A stretch of 64,000 nt of DNA, taken from contig JAQFVV010000050.1 in the NCBI GenBank assembly GCA_028023455.1, positions 3,164,626 to 3,228,625 of the forward strand, written 5' to 3'. The notes beneath the pieces were generated by a model that ran no database searches, was not told the origin of the DNA, and saw only the letters and a list, made by a program, of their open reading frames with translations. A program made the translations under genes and the position numbers. The DNA is from Epiperipatus broadwayi (taxonomy: Eukaryota > Onychophora > Udeonychophora > Euonychophora > Peripatidae). Below are positions 47,323 through 60,122 of this stretch, piece after piece. Every line of letters starts with the position of its first letter. Position 1 is the first letter of the stretch.

Positions 47323-47580
47323 TACATTATATATATATATATGTATGTGTGTGTGTGCTCTGCGCACAGATAATGAAGTTATTCAATGTACGTAAAATTA
47401 TCAAAATTTACCACCAAACGCTTTTGGGACAGTTTATAGTCCCATATTCATGGTGACTTGTATTTGAATATGGGACTATAAATTGTCTCGAAAATGCTTG
47501 GTGATAAATTTTGATAATTTTATGTACATTGAATAGCTTCATTATCTGTGCGCAGAACACACACACATATATATATATAT
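47323..47580. repeat. Long hairpin (MITE-like) inside TA/GT arrays
   Basis: Arms of about 115 bp. GCGCACAGATAATGAAG on the left is mirrored by CTTCATTATCTGTGCGC on the right; GACTATAAATTGTCTCG is mirrored with a few changes. Both ends merge into TA and GT/CA repeats. Confidence 0.8.
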
Positions 47581-47584
47581 TAAT

Positions 47585-48785
47585 TGATTTGAAACGCTAA
47601 TGAAGTAAAGCCTTAACTATTACATTACATATTGTTTTTGACTACACTGATTAACAGTAGATGGCAGTTCAGTAGAATAAAAAACGCTCTTCAAAATATA
47701 TGCAAAAAAATGTGATTCCATTATTAATGTTACCTTTCTGTGGCAAAGAGTAGAAATGACCCTCATTTGGCAAAGGACAAGCTAATATCTAAAATATGTA
47801 GCAAATAAATTACTATCAGATCTAATTAGCTGTGCAACAACTAACTTGGCTTGGATTAAGAATTTTTGCAATTTTATTGAAATTCTATTTAATTTCTTGA
47901 GGAGGGTGTAGAAGTAAAAGATAGAGACAAGCTTAAATGTGCTAGCTTTGATTTTGAATCCTAATTCTACACTGATGCTGTCAAAGTTTGAATCTCATCA
48001 GGGGATATGAATATTATAGCACTACACTATCTGGCATCTATTCATTCCTTAGGCTTGCAATAGATGGCTCTACAGTAGAGTAAAGAAAACCGCTCTTGGA
48101 AGAATTTAAGAATCATGTGAAATTGTTGTTTACTTTCTTTGGAAAAAAGTAGAAGTCCACATTTGATACAAACCTGTATACATTTAAATTGACTTATGTT
48201 TAAAACGTTTTTATTTTTATTGAATTTCAATGAATGAGTAGTGGAAAGAAATGGAAGGTGGCATAAAATGCATACATTGTTTAGTTTCTACATTTACTTT
48301 TATTTATACAGTGATGAAGCACAGAAACTTTTGGGGATGTTATTTTTATACTATCTAGTCTTTAAACTTAGATTTACAATAGACAACTCTGGAATAGGAA
48401 GAAAATAATGTACTTAGAGTCCTTATATATATAACTAATTTATTTGAGGTAATCATGTATCCTTATAATGAAATATTTTTAATGTGATAAATGTCACACC
48501 ATTTAGTGCCACTCCTCAATACCCTTTCTGCTTCTCTATCTGAAAAGATAACCAAAAAATTTAAACTGATTCACATTACCTAGGCAATATTATCCTATGC
48601 AAAAGTTCCTAAAAATTATTTTCAGTCACTGACTGATAAAGAATTGAATGTTTTCATAATGAAATCAAGAATTTTATAGAGTGGAATCAAAAGCAACACA
48701 TTTTGTAGATGATGCTTTGAATTTACAAAAGTTACACAATCATGGACGGAAGTCAAAACCGCCACTAAAATACAATTTCCACTTC
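47585..48785. other. AT-rich stretch, no gene seen
   Basis: GATGGC(A/T)(G/C)T-type segments recur at 47661 and 48063 next to similar flanks (TAGAATAAA / TAGAGTAAAG), suggesting two old copies of one repeat. No gene. Confidence 0.3.
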
Positions 48786-48788
48786 AAT

Positions 48789-48943
48789 CACTTTTTAGCA
48801 AAACTCTTTATTTGTACATATACATACACCTACATTTTGACTGGCCTGCAGTCTTCTTCAGAGACAGTAAAAGAAGAAGACTGCAGGTCAGTTGAAATGT
48901 AGGTGTATGTATATGTATAAATAAAGAGTTTTGCTAAAAAGTG
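48789..48943. repeat. Inverted repeat with hammerhead-like centre
   Basis: Arms of about 68 bp run from CACTTTTTAGCAAAACTC to its complement. At the centre the plus strand reads GAAGAAGACTGCAGGTCAGTTGAAATGTAG; this arrangement recalls CTGANGA...GAAA but lacks a proper cleavage triplet. The left arm has CTGCAGTCTTCTTCAGAGAC in mirror image. Confidence 0.75.
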
Positions 48944-49379
48944 TTTGCAACGGTTTGGATAAATTGCATTTATGGGATATTACGGCAAAAATAAAGAAAA
49001 GTGTGATTTTGGTAATATTTATGAAGAATTGAGCTCTACCAAAATACTTATTATATCTGTACAAGACAGCCCATAAATTGTTGCTATAGCAACTATGATA
49101 AATTTTTAAATGAAGTTAAAGCTAGCATTCACTACCACTTACAATAGATTTCATTTAACATGCCTTATCAATATTATAAAAATAATTGAGTGAATTTGTT
49201 GGTTATGAGTTTGCAAAATTTCATGTATCTGAAGTATATATAATATCAAATAAAATAAATATAATAATCAAAATATTCTAGAATAAATAATTAAAATTTT
49301 CATATATCTATATAAATAGCCAGCTTATGCTATTTTCCGCCATCTTGAGTAGCAATCAATTGTTAAAATTTAAATCTCA

Positions 49380-50290
49380 TTATAATCACATAATAATAAT
49401 GTTCCCACATGAATGGCCAACTATCCACAAATTATGAAAACTCACACATTTACACTGTTTATTCAACACATTGTCTGCAATATTTATAAAATATGATTCA
49501 TTAATTTTTCTTTTCTTAAAGTCATTTTTCACATGTAAAACAAAAACACTATCAAAACAGAAATCTCCATTACAAATCACTGCATGCTTTGCAAAAACAT
49601 ATTTATATCTTGATGCTCCTGAAACCTCTTTTTAATGCACATTTAGTCTCTGCAATATGACTATATCCACAATGACACACCATTTTTTTGATTTTATCAA
49701 CACAATCTTTTCCATTACTAATAATCTTCTAGTATTTGCACCAATCTTAAATGCAACATTAAAATGAGCAGACACTAATGATGTAATCCTACTACACTCA
49801 CTGTCATTTATGTAAGGAAATGATATCCATGTTTTCTCTACTCTGTTACCATTCCTCCAACTATTTTTCACCCTAAATAATTTGCTTAAAATACTTTTTC
49901 TACTATATCCCACTTTCAATAAGTCATTAACATATATTTCAACATTAGGTATTTTATCATTTTAAAATTTACATAAAATATTATTTCTAAATAAAAATGT
50001 TCTAAACCCAGCTACTTTTTATATAAGTGAATCATTTGAATTTGGTTATAGAAATCCTCTAATTCATAATTGTTTCACAACTATTTTATATTTAATTATA
50101 TTACATTTTCTCCATAAAAGTAAATCAAGATATTTTATTTTACATCCACTATATTCAGAACAAAAGTCCATTTTAATCCATAATATTATTTAATTTATTA
50201 AATAGTTTCTGCACTATAATATTTGATCCAGTAATAAGAATATTATCCACACACTTCTGAAGATAGTGAACATAAAACATCTTAATTTAA
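49380..50290 (-). pseudogene. PLE reverse transcriptase end and GIY-YIG domain (left copy)
   Basis: From 50290 down: CVDNILITGS at about 50250-50221 (the RT motif normally YVDDI, here mutated), CKIKYLDLLLW, NSNDSLI and KVAGFRTFLFRNN (PLE RT thumb), VGYSRKSIL (about 49910), a connector, then CHCGYSHIAETKC (GIY-YIG endonuclease start). Frameshifts and stops, including loss of both catalytic aspartate context and reading frame, make it inactive. Confidence 0.7.
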
Positions 50291-50444
50291 TTTATGGACA
50301 GATTGTAATATAATTAATTATAAAATGTTTGTGAAACCATTATCAATTAGAAGATTTGTACCTTCAAATTTCCACTTAAGTATAAATTAGCTGGATCTAG
50401 AACATTTTACTTTAAAAATTATATTTCACATAATTTCAAAATGA

Positions 50445-51060
50445 TAAAATGTCTAATATTGAAATATATGTTATTGATTTATTGAAAATGGGATATAGTA
50501 GAAAAAATATTCTAAGTACATTATCTGAGTTTAGAAACAAATGGAGGAATGATAATAGTGAAGAGAAAACATGATGGCACACATTATGTGTAGGAGTATT
50601 ACTGTATTAGTGTCTTCTCTTTTTAATGTTACATTTAAGGCTGAACCAAATACTGTAAGATTAATTATTAATAGAAAAGAGGTGTTGATAAAATCCATAA
50701 ATATAATGTTATTTATAAAGTGGTATGTCATTGTGGATATAGTTATATTGGAGAGACTAAATGTGCATTTAAAAAGAGGATATGAGAGCATCAATTATTA
50801 TATAATAAGTTGTGTCATCCTATGGATAAATATAAATCTCTTTTTACAGAGCATAAAGAGATTTATAATGAAAATATGGAGATTTCTGCTTTGATAGTAT
50901 TTTTATTTTACATGTGGAAAATCACTTGAAGAAAAGAAAAATTAGAGTCATATTTTATAAACATTTCAGACAATGTGTTGAATAAACAATGTAATTGTGT
51001 GAGTATTTATAATTTGTGGAAAGATTGTCATTCACATGGGAACATTATTGTTATGTGATT
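50445..51060 (+). pseudogene. PLE connector and GIY-YIG domain (right copy)
   Basis: MGYSRKNILSTLSEF (about 50490), a connector, then VIYKVVCHCGYSYIGETKCA (from about 50708) followed by FKKRI, a stop, EHQLL, HPMDKYKSLF and TEHKEIY. CHCG...YIGET is the GIY-YIG endonuclease signature of PLEs. A stop replaces the expected W in the RIWEH block, and frames shift before the domain. The arm begins abruptly, so the RT part is absent. Confidence 0.75.
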
Positions 51061-51214
51061 ATAATGAGATTTAAATTTTAACAGTTGATTGCTAATCAAA
51101 GGGCAGAAAATGTCATAGGCTGGCTATAGCAAAGATTTTATTTGTACTTTATATGGACATATTGAATGTTTTAGTATTTATTCTAGAATATTTTGATTAA
51201 TATATAAATACTGT

Positions 51215-53085
51215 ATATATACATACATAAAGTAAAAAAAAAGTAGCAATAAACATAGACAAAATTTTGATAGATATTTTCTACATTCACTGGGAATATT
51301 AATGACTGCAAAGGGTTAAATATTACTCAATTTAAAACAGAATTTTATTATTAATTATAACATTTTAAAAAGGTCTAAATAAATATTAATTTTGTATTAT
51401 TATTACTCTGAATTTGATATTTAAAAACAAGGATGGTATTTTTGAAAATTTTTAATTAATTGGTAAATTATCTATTTTAAAAAATCCATGTATATCATGC
51501 CTTGATACAACTTCAAACTTGCTTTTGAAAGGATTAGTCTTTTTTTTTTTGAAAAATAAAAAAACTTCTGTTTTCAATTAAGGTGTTTTTATTACCTAGA
51601 CTATAAAAAGAATGATAAAAATATCAATTCAGTCTGGATAGCAGTTTTTGAAAAGTTAAATCTGGTTTAAATATTTTGAAAAGTGGGCAAATAGGTTTTG
51701 CAGTAATTCTTTTGAAGACAATTCATCTAAATTTTTTTTGTGAGCTGTTGGCTAACAGAATTGGTGTTTGGAGAGTTATAAAAATAGCTCCCATGAAGAT
51801 GTAGCTGAAGTCAATCCATTTGATCCAGCAGTGAGCAATCTATTAGTTCTATATACTGGAGTTTTGATTCACTTGAAGACTGGGTCAACTTAAAATGGAT
51901 CAATTAGTTTGTACAAATGTGCTCTAGAAGACAGTTTGCTGGCCTGAAACTCATCAAATCCTAAACACAAGGGAACTGATTGAATGCCAACATTTTACCT
52001 TGTGGAGACCACTTAATTTATATTTTTTTTCTAATATAAATTTGAAATCAATTAATAGTGAAACTGAAAAAAAAATAAACATTTTGCAATCCATATATTC
52101 TGAATGCTCAACTACTTCATACTCAATACCATTCTCTACCTCACTCTTAATCTTATTGGTATTTCAGTTTGACTGATTTTTCTTTAAAAACTTGATATTG
52201 AAAATGATAGATGATATATCATCAAAATGTTGGGGAAAAATACAAAGTAATACATGATTTAACCTCCAAAATACTTTGCTTATATATACAATTATTTGGC
52301 AATCACATCTGTTTTATATCAAAATTCATTTTTTTATTGTTTTTTTTTTTAATTTCTCAAAATCACACTGGATTTTAAAAATAAACCTCTTTACCAGTAG
52401 TTACATTATTTTATTAGTTATTCATTAAAATATATATTCATTTAATGAATATTTCTCTAGTTCCTATCTACATATACAGAACAATAATAAAGATACATAT
52501 GAGATGCATCTTGGGATAATACTTTTTTTCACATCTGTTTATGATTACAACCCTCCACATGGTGTTAAATGTGGATAGAAACCAGTCCCTACCTTGCATG
52601 AAAAAATTACACTGCAGAAATATTACTCTTTTTCCAATAGTGTCTCTTTAATAAAAGATTTAAAGGCCTTTTTGATATCTTTGATACAAGATGATATATA
52701 ACAATCAGCATTGAATTTTTTTATTATAAAACATTCATTTTTTAAAATGGAGAACAAGAAAAAAACTCTAATATTAGTCAGCACAACTTCAAAAGTACAT
52801 ATAATCTTAAAAAAAAAAAACTGTAGTATTAACGTTCACATCTCACAATTAAAATATTAAAAGATTATAAAGATTTGTTTTATTTTAAAAAAAACAAACA
52901 GATTATAACTAGGTAAGTCTAAATGAATTGATAACACAAGTATGTTATTAAAAGCTGTCATGTATATTTTTGTAACACCGTAACCGTCGATTCAGAAAGT
53001 CACAAAACAAAAATTGTTCATTTGTTTTGTTTTCTTTTCAATTGCCATTTATGTCATATAAACATGGATTCCCCAAATTCAAATA
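51215..53085. other. AT-rich stretch, no gene seen
   Basis: Poly-A/T tracts and no supported exon. 51490-52060 is slightly less repetitive but has no motif. Confidence 0.3.
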
Positions 53086-53089
53086 AAAA

Positions 53090-53400
53090 AGATGGATGCA
53101 TTCAAATATGGCTTTCACTAATTTATTATACATCCACAGTATGAATGTGTATATTCTAAAAAGACTTAACCTCAACAAGAGATTATCAATGTTAATAAGG
53201 AAACTAATAACATATTTTAGGCATATGGTTAGGTATCAAACATTAAAAGAAATTAGAAAGTCAATATCCATTTATTCAATTCTGAATATAATGGACAGAT
53301 CAGATAGCAGAAATCGTTGCTAGGAATTGGTCATATTTTCTCAAAATTGTGAAATATGGAAGAGGAGTATGGTGTGTCATACATGTTGACATTAGACTGA
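53090..53400 (+). pseudogene. LINE C-terminal remnant
   Basis: KRLNLNKRLSMLIRKLITYF then RHMVRYQTLKEI (about 53160-53260) resembles the KLKYFGH..R..TLEK block of LINE tails. MDRSDSRNRC, a stop, ELVIFSQNCEIWKRSMV (about 53290-53375) resembles the GRS..E.....DR..WR.MV end. No catalytic part is present. Confidence 0.55.
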
Positions 53401-53409
53401 TGAAAAGAC

Positions 53410-56400
53410 ACAGATTGAGATTATAATTAAAATCTTTTTTGCCTTGGTCCAAAATATATTTATTATTATATAAACTTATAATATATATTTGTAAGTCCAT
53501 AAGTTACTATGGTTACCCTGTTTGTGATTTTAATAAACCAATCAATCTTAAGACTTATTGTCTATCAATAAAAGTCCATCTTATTGTTCATAAAGAACCA
53601 CATTACTATTTACCCTAAGTAAAAATTGTTACATATGTTTTTCTACAAATCATTAATAATATTTAATCAATCTAATAATATATATTGATATCTATAAGAC
53701 ACTTCTTAAAAGATTTTTAGTTTCCATAATAGGATAATTTTGAAAAAATTAAATTGCAAATTTGGAATTTAACAGCTAATAAAATTATAACAGCCATCAT
53801 TCACTTCCAATAAACTGAGATATATAATGGCCAATTTCAACCTATACTTTATTTTACAAATGTAACAGTTGACAATTGTGAATCAAATTTAGGTTTATAA
53901 GATTCATACCTTTGTATTACATAAGCACATGCACATAACAAATTTAAGAGAATTTTATTTCAGTTCTTAAAAAATAAAAATAAACTGATTTAGTTTTAAG
54001 TAAATGTATTTCAGATAAATCTGTTTTAAAATTTATGGTGTAGGAAAAAAGCATAATACAAATCTATACAACTTTTACTTAATTATTTTGTATTTTATTA
54101 ATTAAATTTCTTGGAAAATCCATTTCATTTAATGTTTAATTTCTGATTTTGAAAATGTTAAATTTATGTTTTTAGTTGTCATCTATAAACATATGAGTCT
54201 GTTTAAGTAAAGAAATGAAATCTGTAAGTGGATAGGTTTAATTAGAAAAATTGAGATAATCCTAATGAATTAAAATAATTACTGATTTATGTAATTAGAG
54301 AATTTAAAGTAATCACTGGCTTATTTAATTGACAAATTCTGTTAGCACATGAACTTGTGAAATAAAAATAAAGTATTTTGCAAAGTAGATGATATAAGAA
54401 GGCCAGCTGATAAAATAAATTTATTCTGATTCTGATTTTTCTGCTTCTTCTTTTGACCATTGCTTTTGCCTGTTTAACATGTTGTATACTGCACCTCTAT
54501 CAGCAATTGAACTAATAATTATGAGTATTTAGGTACCCGGAAATGAATCTTTTTCCAGCATGTAACTCTACCTATCAGGATGTCAAAATTTGCTTGCTGA
54601 CTTTGATCCAACAACAGTCCAGCTATCTTCATATATGCAACCAAACAGACATGTTTCTCACATAAAGGAAAAAAATTCATACTACATAACCGATAGTAAT
54701 TAAGATTGGAAATCAGTAAATGTAAAAACATGACACATAAACCAATAAAGATCTCTATTGCATACACATAAACTGTATCTATAATTCTGCTTGATAGAAA
54801 ATATCTACTCTGTCTTTTTTTTTAACTTAAAAATAACAATTTATTTATCTTATGAATTGTTTTATATACTCTTAAAGACAGTGATATTTATGATTTATAT
54901 GATTTATAGATGTATGCATTTTTTATATTAACTAATTTTAATCTATGTACTTATCCTTTACTTAGACATTATAAATTTGATTTTTTCAGTGGATTTAATA
55001 TTGTGGTCGATTTCTGAATATTTAAATCTTTTAATTTGAAGAAGCTATAATAATGATTTTTTTCTTTTAAATAGTTGAGTGAAAAGTGATTAGTTTTGTT
55101 TCTTAATTTTTTTTCCCCTCATAAAGTTTTTTATTTTAAAAAAAAAAAAGGTAAAGTTTTTAATATGTATATGTCTAACATAATGTTAATATACCTATTT
55201 AATCATTTGATAAGCTGATTTTATTTAATGGCAGATTGACTATTTACATTGTTTTCTTTACATGGGTTTGAAATTTAAAAAAAATTGATCTGTGTGTGTG
55301 TGCATTTTATATGGTAATCATCTAGATATTTTATCCCCCATTCTTGAATTTTGTATATGTTTATTTGACCCCCTGTGATCTATATTATTGTCACGTGAGG
55401 TACTTGAAGTTGATTTTATTTTATTTTGCATTTGGGTTCAGAGATATTTCTCCCAACAAATTTTATTTTTGCTTTGTTCTTCAGGTGAGATGTTATTTAT
55501 TGTTGTTCTATTTTTAAGTGACACTGGATCAAATACACAGTGTATAGGTTTACTTTTGTTACGGCTTTAGTCTGAATATTTATAGTAAATTGAAGCTGCT
55601 TTTTATTGCTCATTCTTTAAATGTAAAAATGAAATATAAATGTGTATGCATCTTAACTTAAATCATATATTTGATGGAATTATATAAATAAGAAAGTCTT
55701 TAGTACTCTTCAGAGATGGAACAGTATTATAATATAAATTATGATGTAATGTTTTTGAATATTATTATTCAAAGCAGCCATATATCAAAGGCACTATATG
55801 CTATTATGAAAAAGAGGCAATTGCCATTGAATTACATTTGAATGTGAACTGTATTATATTATACTACAAATGAACTATCTTTTGTTTATTGTTAGATTTG
55901 TTTTAGCCTTTAATTCACTGTCATCTGCTATGCCATTTGTATTTCCTCAAGAATCTCTGCTCTCTACAATCTAGATGGAATTTTGAATGTCTATGAATGA
56001 TGGTGTACTTATGTAGGCGTTTTTAATTGGTATCATCACCAATCAACTCTCATATTCTAGGCTTAGGTCTAGTGATGCCATCTGATATTAGGTGTTAGGG
56101 TGCCTGCTCTCCATTACATTGTAGTCAATTGATTAATCAGTAATTATCAAATAGTAGTGTATTTAAATTTCCACCTATTCAGATCAATTTCTGCATTTTG
56201 CTTTGGAAGTGTAGAAGTAAATAAAATATTTTCTAATAATCACTGATTACTCAATTTACTATAGATGACCCTATAGTAGATAGTTAGACTCGTTTTTATT
56301 ATATATTATGTAAGGTAAAGAATAAAGAAATCTGTTAAGACTACATCTACATATAATTTTACAATATTCAGTCTTTTTGTTACATTCTCACATAACTAAC

Positions 56401-56445
56401 ATAAATATATACAATTATTTTGAATGTGGATATAGACAAGTTTTT
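53410..56445. other. AT-rich stretch, no confident gene
   Basis: An 82-codon minus frame (54519-54767) and a frame ending at a CAG|GTGAGA donor (55388-55486) are the only hints of coding. Neither has a recognisable motif or a good acceptor. Confidence 0.3.
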
Positions 56446-56449
56446 TTGA

Positions 56450-57180
56450 TAATAGTAATAATAACAACAACAACAACAGCAACTGGTCATTCAAACTTTA
56501 ATGTGACTATTCCACCTACAAAAAGAAAAAAGAGCAAAAGAGAACTACTCTAAAAATGTGTTTTGTGGGATTATACAAACAAATCTGTTGTTACGACAAG
56601 TACACTCACATATAGAATATATTAGTGCAATTTTCTATTTACTTGATATTTTACAAAATTGTCTTTTACTTTACCTAGCAAAAACTTTTTTTTCTAAAAT
56701 ACCTTAACACTATGTCTCTCCAATGTAATTATTTTTTGCCATACCTTTCCATTTTCATAGCATATCTTTGAGATAATCCTTATAATGTCGATGAGGTCTA
56801 CCTCTTTTATAATACACATTTATGTTTATCATAAAACACCCTTTTATGAAGTCTTCCATTTTTTCTTTTCTTTTGTATGTCCAATCGAAACAAGAGTGTG
56901 ATTTATAATAGTGGAGTCAATAATATATTACATCCTTCATGTTGAGGAACATATTGATTAATTTTATGATTGTACCATTTTATTTTTAATATTTGATAGA
57001 GTGTTCTAAATAAAAGTTTTCTAATTCTTTTATATCATACCAATACAGTGTCCAAGTTTTACATCCATACAATGAATTAAGATATATATAAAGTAGTTGT
57101 TGGGTCAAACTGTGTTTTATTTTGTTTATTTCCCAATGTTCCAATGTTTTTTTTTCTTTTGAAAACTTAACCTTGACAGT
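56450..57180 (-). pseudogene. RTE-type LINE C-terminal remnant
   Basis: NSLYGCKTWTLYWYDIKELE then NFYLEH (about 57090-57010) matches the LLYGSE.WT.YRRH...LE.FH block of RTE elements. Downstream on the minus strand it parallels the remnant at 12150-12835, including the AATCCTTATAATG block. It ends at an AAT/AAC tandem tail (56452-56480). The frame is open for 107 codons but lacks the RT core. Confidence 0.7.
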
Positions 57181-57335
57181 GGTGGATGTTATTTCATCAA
57201 AACGTTGGGAAGTAAACAAAAATAACACATAGTTTGACCCAAAAACTACTTTATTTACATCATATAACTGCAAAAACATTATATATATATATATGAAAAA
57301 CAAAATCAAGTTAAAAACTTGTTAACGCTTGTATT

Positions 57336-57481
57336 TATGTCAACAGATGGCGTTCTACCAAAAACACCGTCAAGCGTATTTTGTTTACATAAACGTCAGA
57401 GATAGTGAATGCATTCTCTGACGTTTATGTAAACAAAATACGCTTGACGGTGTTTTTGGTAGAACGCCATCTGTTGACATA
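57336..57481. mobile_element. Perfect foldback MITE
   Basis: Two 67-bp arms are exact reverse complements around a 12-bp loop (TAGTGAATGCAT). Ends are TATGTCAACAG / CTGTTGACATA, so a TA target duplication is possible. Many CpGs survive, unlike the flanks. No frame. Exact arm identity and CpG content suggest a recent insertion or one kept identical by repair. Confidence 0.85.
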
Positions 57482-57499
57482 TATATATATATATAATAT

Positions 57500-57700
57500 T
57501 CAAGCATGTATATTATCTATACTAAATTTAATGTAATTATAAAGGACTTGATTTAAGACTTTCAAGATCCCTATAGCTATGCACTCCATCTTATACATCT
57601 GATACACATGACTACATAAATTTATCTTTTTCACATGTATGTGGTCATCTGTATCAGTTGTATAAGATGGAGTGCAGGGTTGTTAGGGGGCTTGAAACTC
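57500..57700. repeat. HHR family 1 fragment as inverted repeat
   Basis: ACTCCATCTTATACA...TGATACACATGAC on the left is mirrored by GTCATCTGTATCA...TGTATAAGATGGAGT on the right. It matches the 5460-5490 copy. The ribozyme core is missing. Confidence 0.65.
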
Positions 57701-57702
57701 TG

Positions 57703-57778
57703 AATATATATATATATATATATATTGTGATCTTCTGGTTTGATATATATATATATATTGTGATCTTCTGGTTTGAAC
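57703..57778. repeat. TA array with 37-bp tandem duplication
   Basis: TATTGTGATCTTCTGGTTTG occurs twice, each preceded by a TA run. Confidence 0.85.
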
Positions 57779-58199
57779 ACCAGAAATATTAACAATAATT
57801 ATGTAATTATATATCAGTAACATCTGATGTCACATTATTAAAAAAAATGAAATAACTTGAATTTTTTTAAAATCTGTTATTTATGACCTGAAACCATGTT
57901 TAAAAGCACTTATAGATGTAATTAGAAAATTTTTAGGGTTTAATATCTTACTTTAGTGTATAATTAATGATAGGATGGGGGTGGCTTGTCACAAAAGTCA
58001 TCAGTCTAGTTTGAGTTAATTCTAATTTGTTTTATTTGTCTGTAGAAAAATATTGAGATTTGTTTAAATAATTCTCTAGTTTATTTTTGCTTATAATATT
58101 TTAATCAATAGTATAATTAGTGAAATATGTTTAACTCATTATCATTAAAACTGTCATTTTAGTCATATCAGTTTAGTACCTGTTGTACATTAACCAAAA

Positions 58200-58765
58200 G
58201 ACTGTTTTTGACGAGGCTCCTCGTCGACATCTGAAATCACTCTAACTCAGTTCGTTTTCATACGAAAAAATTCGTTAAATACGTATTGAATTCGTTTTTA
58301 AAAGTTCTGTACGATGGTGACATCTTCCGATTTATTTTAGAAGTAAAAAATAGAGAAAAAACGCATTTAAACCTAAACAAAGAAGGAACATTATTTGTGA
58401 TTGGTTCTTAGCATGCTCTCAGCCGAAAAAGACATTCTGATTGGCTGGAAAGAACAAAGAAACTGCCTGATCAAAGAAAATAAAGAAAAACGCTGAGATT
58501 TTCATTTCGAATACGATTTAAATTATTATTAAATAATATTTATGGAAATTAAACATAATTTTCAGAGAGAATAATAAAAAAACAAAATTATTTTCGAAAA
58601 ATATTGAAGATTTTAGTACAAATATTGAAGTTGTAATAAAAAGAAATATTTACTTTTCTATAACGTAAAAGTCGATCTTTTTGTTTACATTATAACTTTT
58701 ATGTTGCCGATATTGATTATCTTAGAATAAATAAATAGCAATTTATTTTTGAAAGAACTTTCGTT
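58200..58765. promoter_or_regulatory. CpG-retaining promoter-like island
   Basis: About twenty CpGs in 565 bp, in a region otherwise nearly free of them, including CGTCGAC, TACGTA and several TTCG/CGAA pairs. Two inverted CCAAT boxes occur (GATTGGTT at 58399 and GATTGGCT at 58439). No TATA box or clear exon beside it. In genomes with CpG methylation such islands usually mark active promoters. Direction unknown. Confidence 0.45.
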
Positions 58766-58779
58766 GTCTTCACAACCTT

Positions 58780-60120
58780 AAAAATTAATTATATACTTTT
58801 TATAAATGTATCTGAGTTGAATTTAATATTATAGGCGAATATGTTTTAACAATAGGCTTTGTCTTCAGTTTGTGAGTTGGCCAATTAAAAGATTTGATTT
58901 TTATCTGATACAACCAATGATAAAATTAGCGGTTTAAGGGTTAATAGTAAATATTCATGTATGTCTGTGTCATTTATCAACTTTATTTTTCATTCATGTA
59001 CTTCATTAAACCATCAAATATCATATCTCATAACCAAATCTTTATTTTAGCAACTAATAGTTAAAAAAACCAGCTTAATTACATTTTAAATAAATTCATG
59101 GATTACTGGACTGGTGAATTATTAAACAATAATAATACTATAAAATATTTTATTTGTTGGAATAGTTGTCATTAATTTTATTCTGTTACTTTAAAAATAT
59201 AGAATATTCATTTCTTAGTTCAATTTAATATTTAATTTTTTTTATTTGCCAGACAAAATGATTTTTTTTGCTTTCTTTCTTTTTCAAGACAAGAAAGTTT
59301 CTTGCATAAATTAGAACTTCAGTACAATGGGTGGAGCAATTCAATGTAGGGAGACCTTTGAACTTTCAAATGACCTTGGATGATTGGAAGAATAGATGCT
59401 TAGGTTATGTTCTGGGATCTATAAAAGGTGTTGATTACAATTCCATGTGGCCTTCTGACTAAATTTTTCTATTACTGATTTAACTCCAATTCTTTTTTTG
59501 AACAAAGTTTTAATAGTATATATATATTTGTTATAAGCTGATTCTTCCAAGACCAAGTTGAAAATGAAAAGTATAATTAGTTTTCTGAAAATGAGAACAT
59601 AAATGACCATAGAGGTATATCAATCTTTGCTCTTAATTAACTGTTTAAATTCTCAAATCATTATTTAAAATGTGTATGTGTGTCTACACTATAAATTATT
59701 TCAATTTAATTGCTACTATAGAAAAAAATGGAAATGCATACTTGTATTTTAAAATTGTTTTATTTAAACTTTAATCATAAATTTAAAGAAGTAAGAAGAA
59801 TACCTGTGTATATGTCAAGATTATTTTTATTTAATGCTAACATCAATGGAGCAGGTGAAGCATGTGAATTCTTTTATTATTTTTGGAAAATGTGCAAACT
59901 ATTTATTAGACATATTAGGAACTCTTAGTATGAAAGTTTTGCTAACTGTGAAAGAAAAAAGTTGAGATGGGAAGATATGCTTATGAATAATTTATTTATT
60001 ACCATTATTGTTGAGACACTTGCCTAACTAGTTATATTTAAAAATGATGAATAAATGTGTAATTTAATAAATGGTTTAATTATTTCTCTCCAAATGCTCT
60101 GAGGAATGAATGTACAAAAA
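58780..60120. other. AT-rich stretch, no gene seen
   Basis: A 66-codon frame at 59728-59928 (MEMHTCILKLF...) has no motif or splice support. If the island upstream is a promoter, this could be intron. Confidence 0.3.
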
Positions 60121-60122
60121 TA

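Larger units (their letters stand above)
49270..51210. mobile_element. Penelope-like element, inverted pair
   Basis: Two PLE copies face outward: the left copy on the minus strand (about 50290 down to 49270) and the right copy on the plus strand (about 50450 to 51210). The arms share GTAATTGTGTGAG-like ends, ATTATAATGAGATTTAAATT and TCTAGAATATTTTGAT. The unshared centre (49931-50449) belongs to the left copy. Inverted, partly truncated pairs are typical of PLEs. Confidence 0.75.

Noticed and set aside
50531-50794. 87-codon minus-strand frame
   Set aside because: Antisense shadow of the PLE right copy.
54519-54767. 82-codon minus-strand frame
   Set aside because: No motif, no acceptor or donor at sensible places, no promoter.
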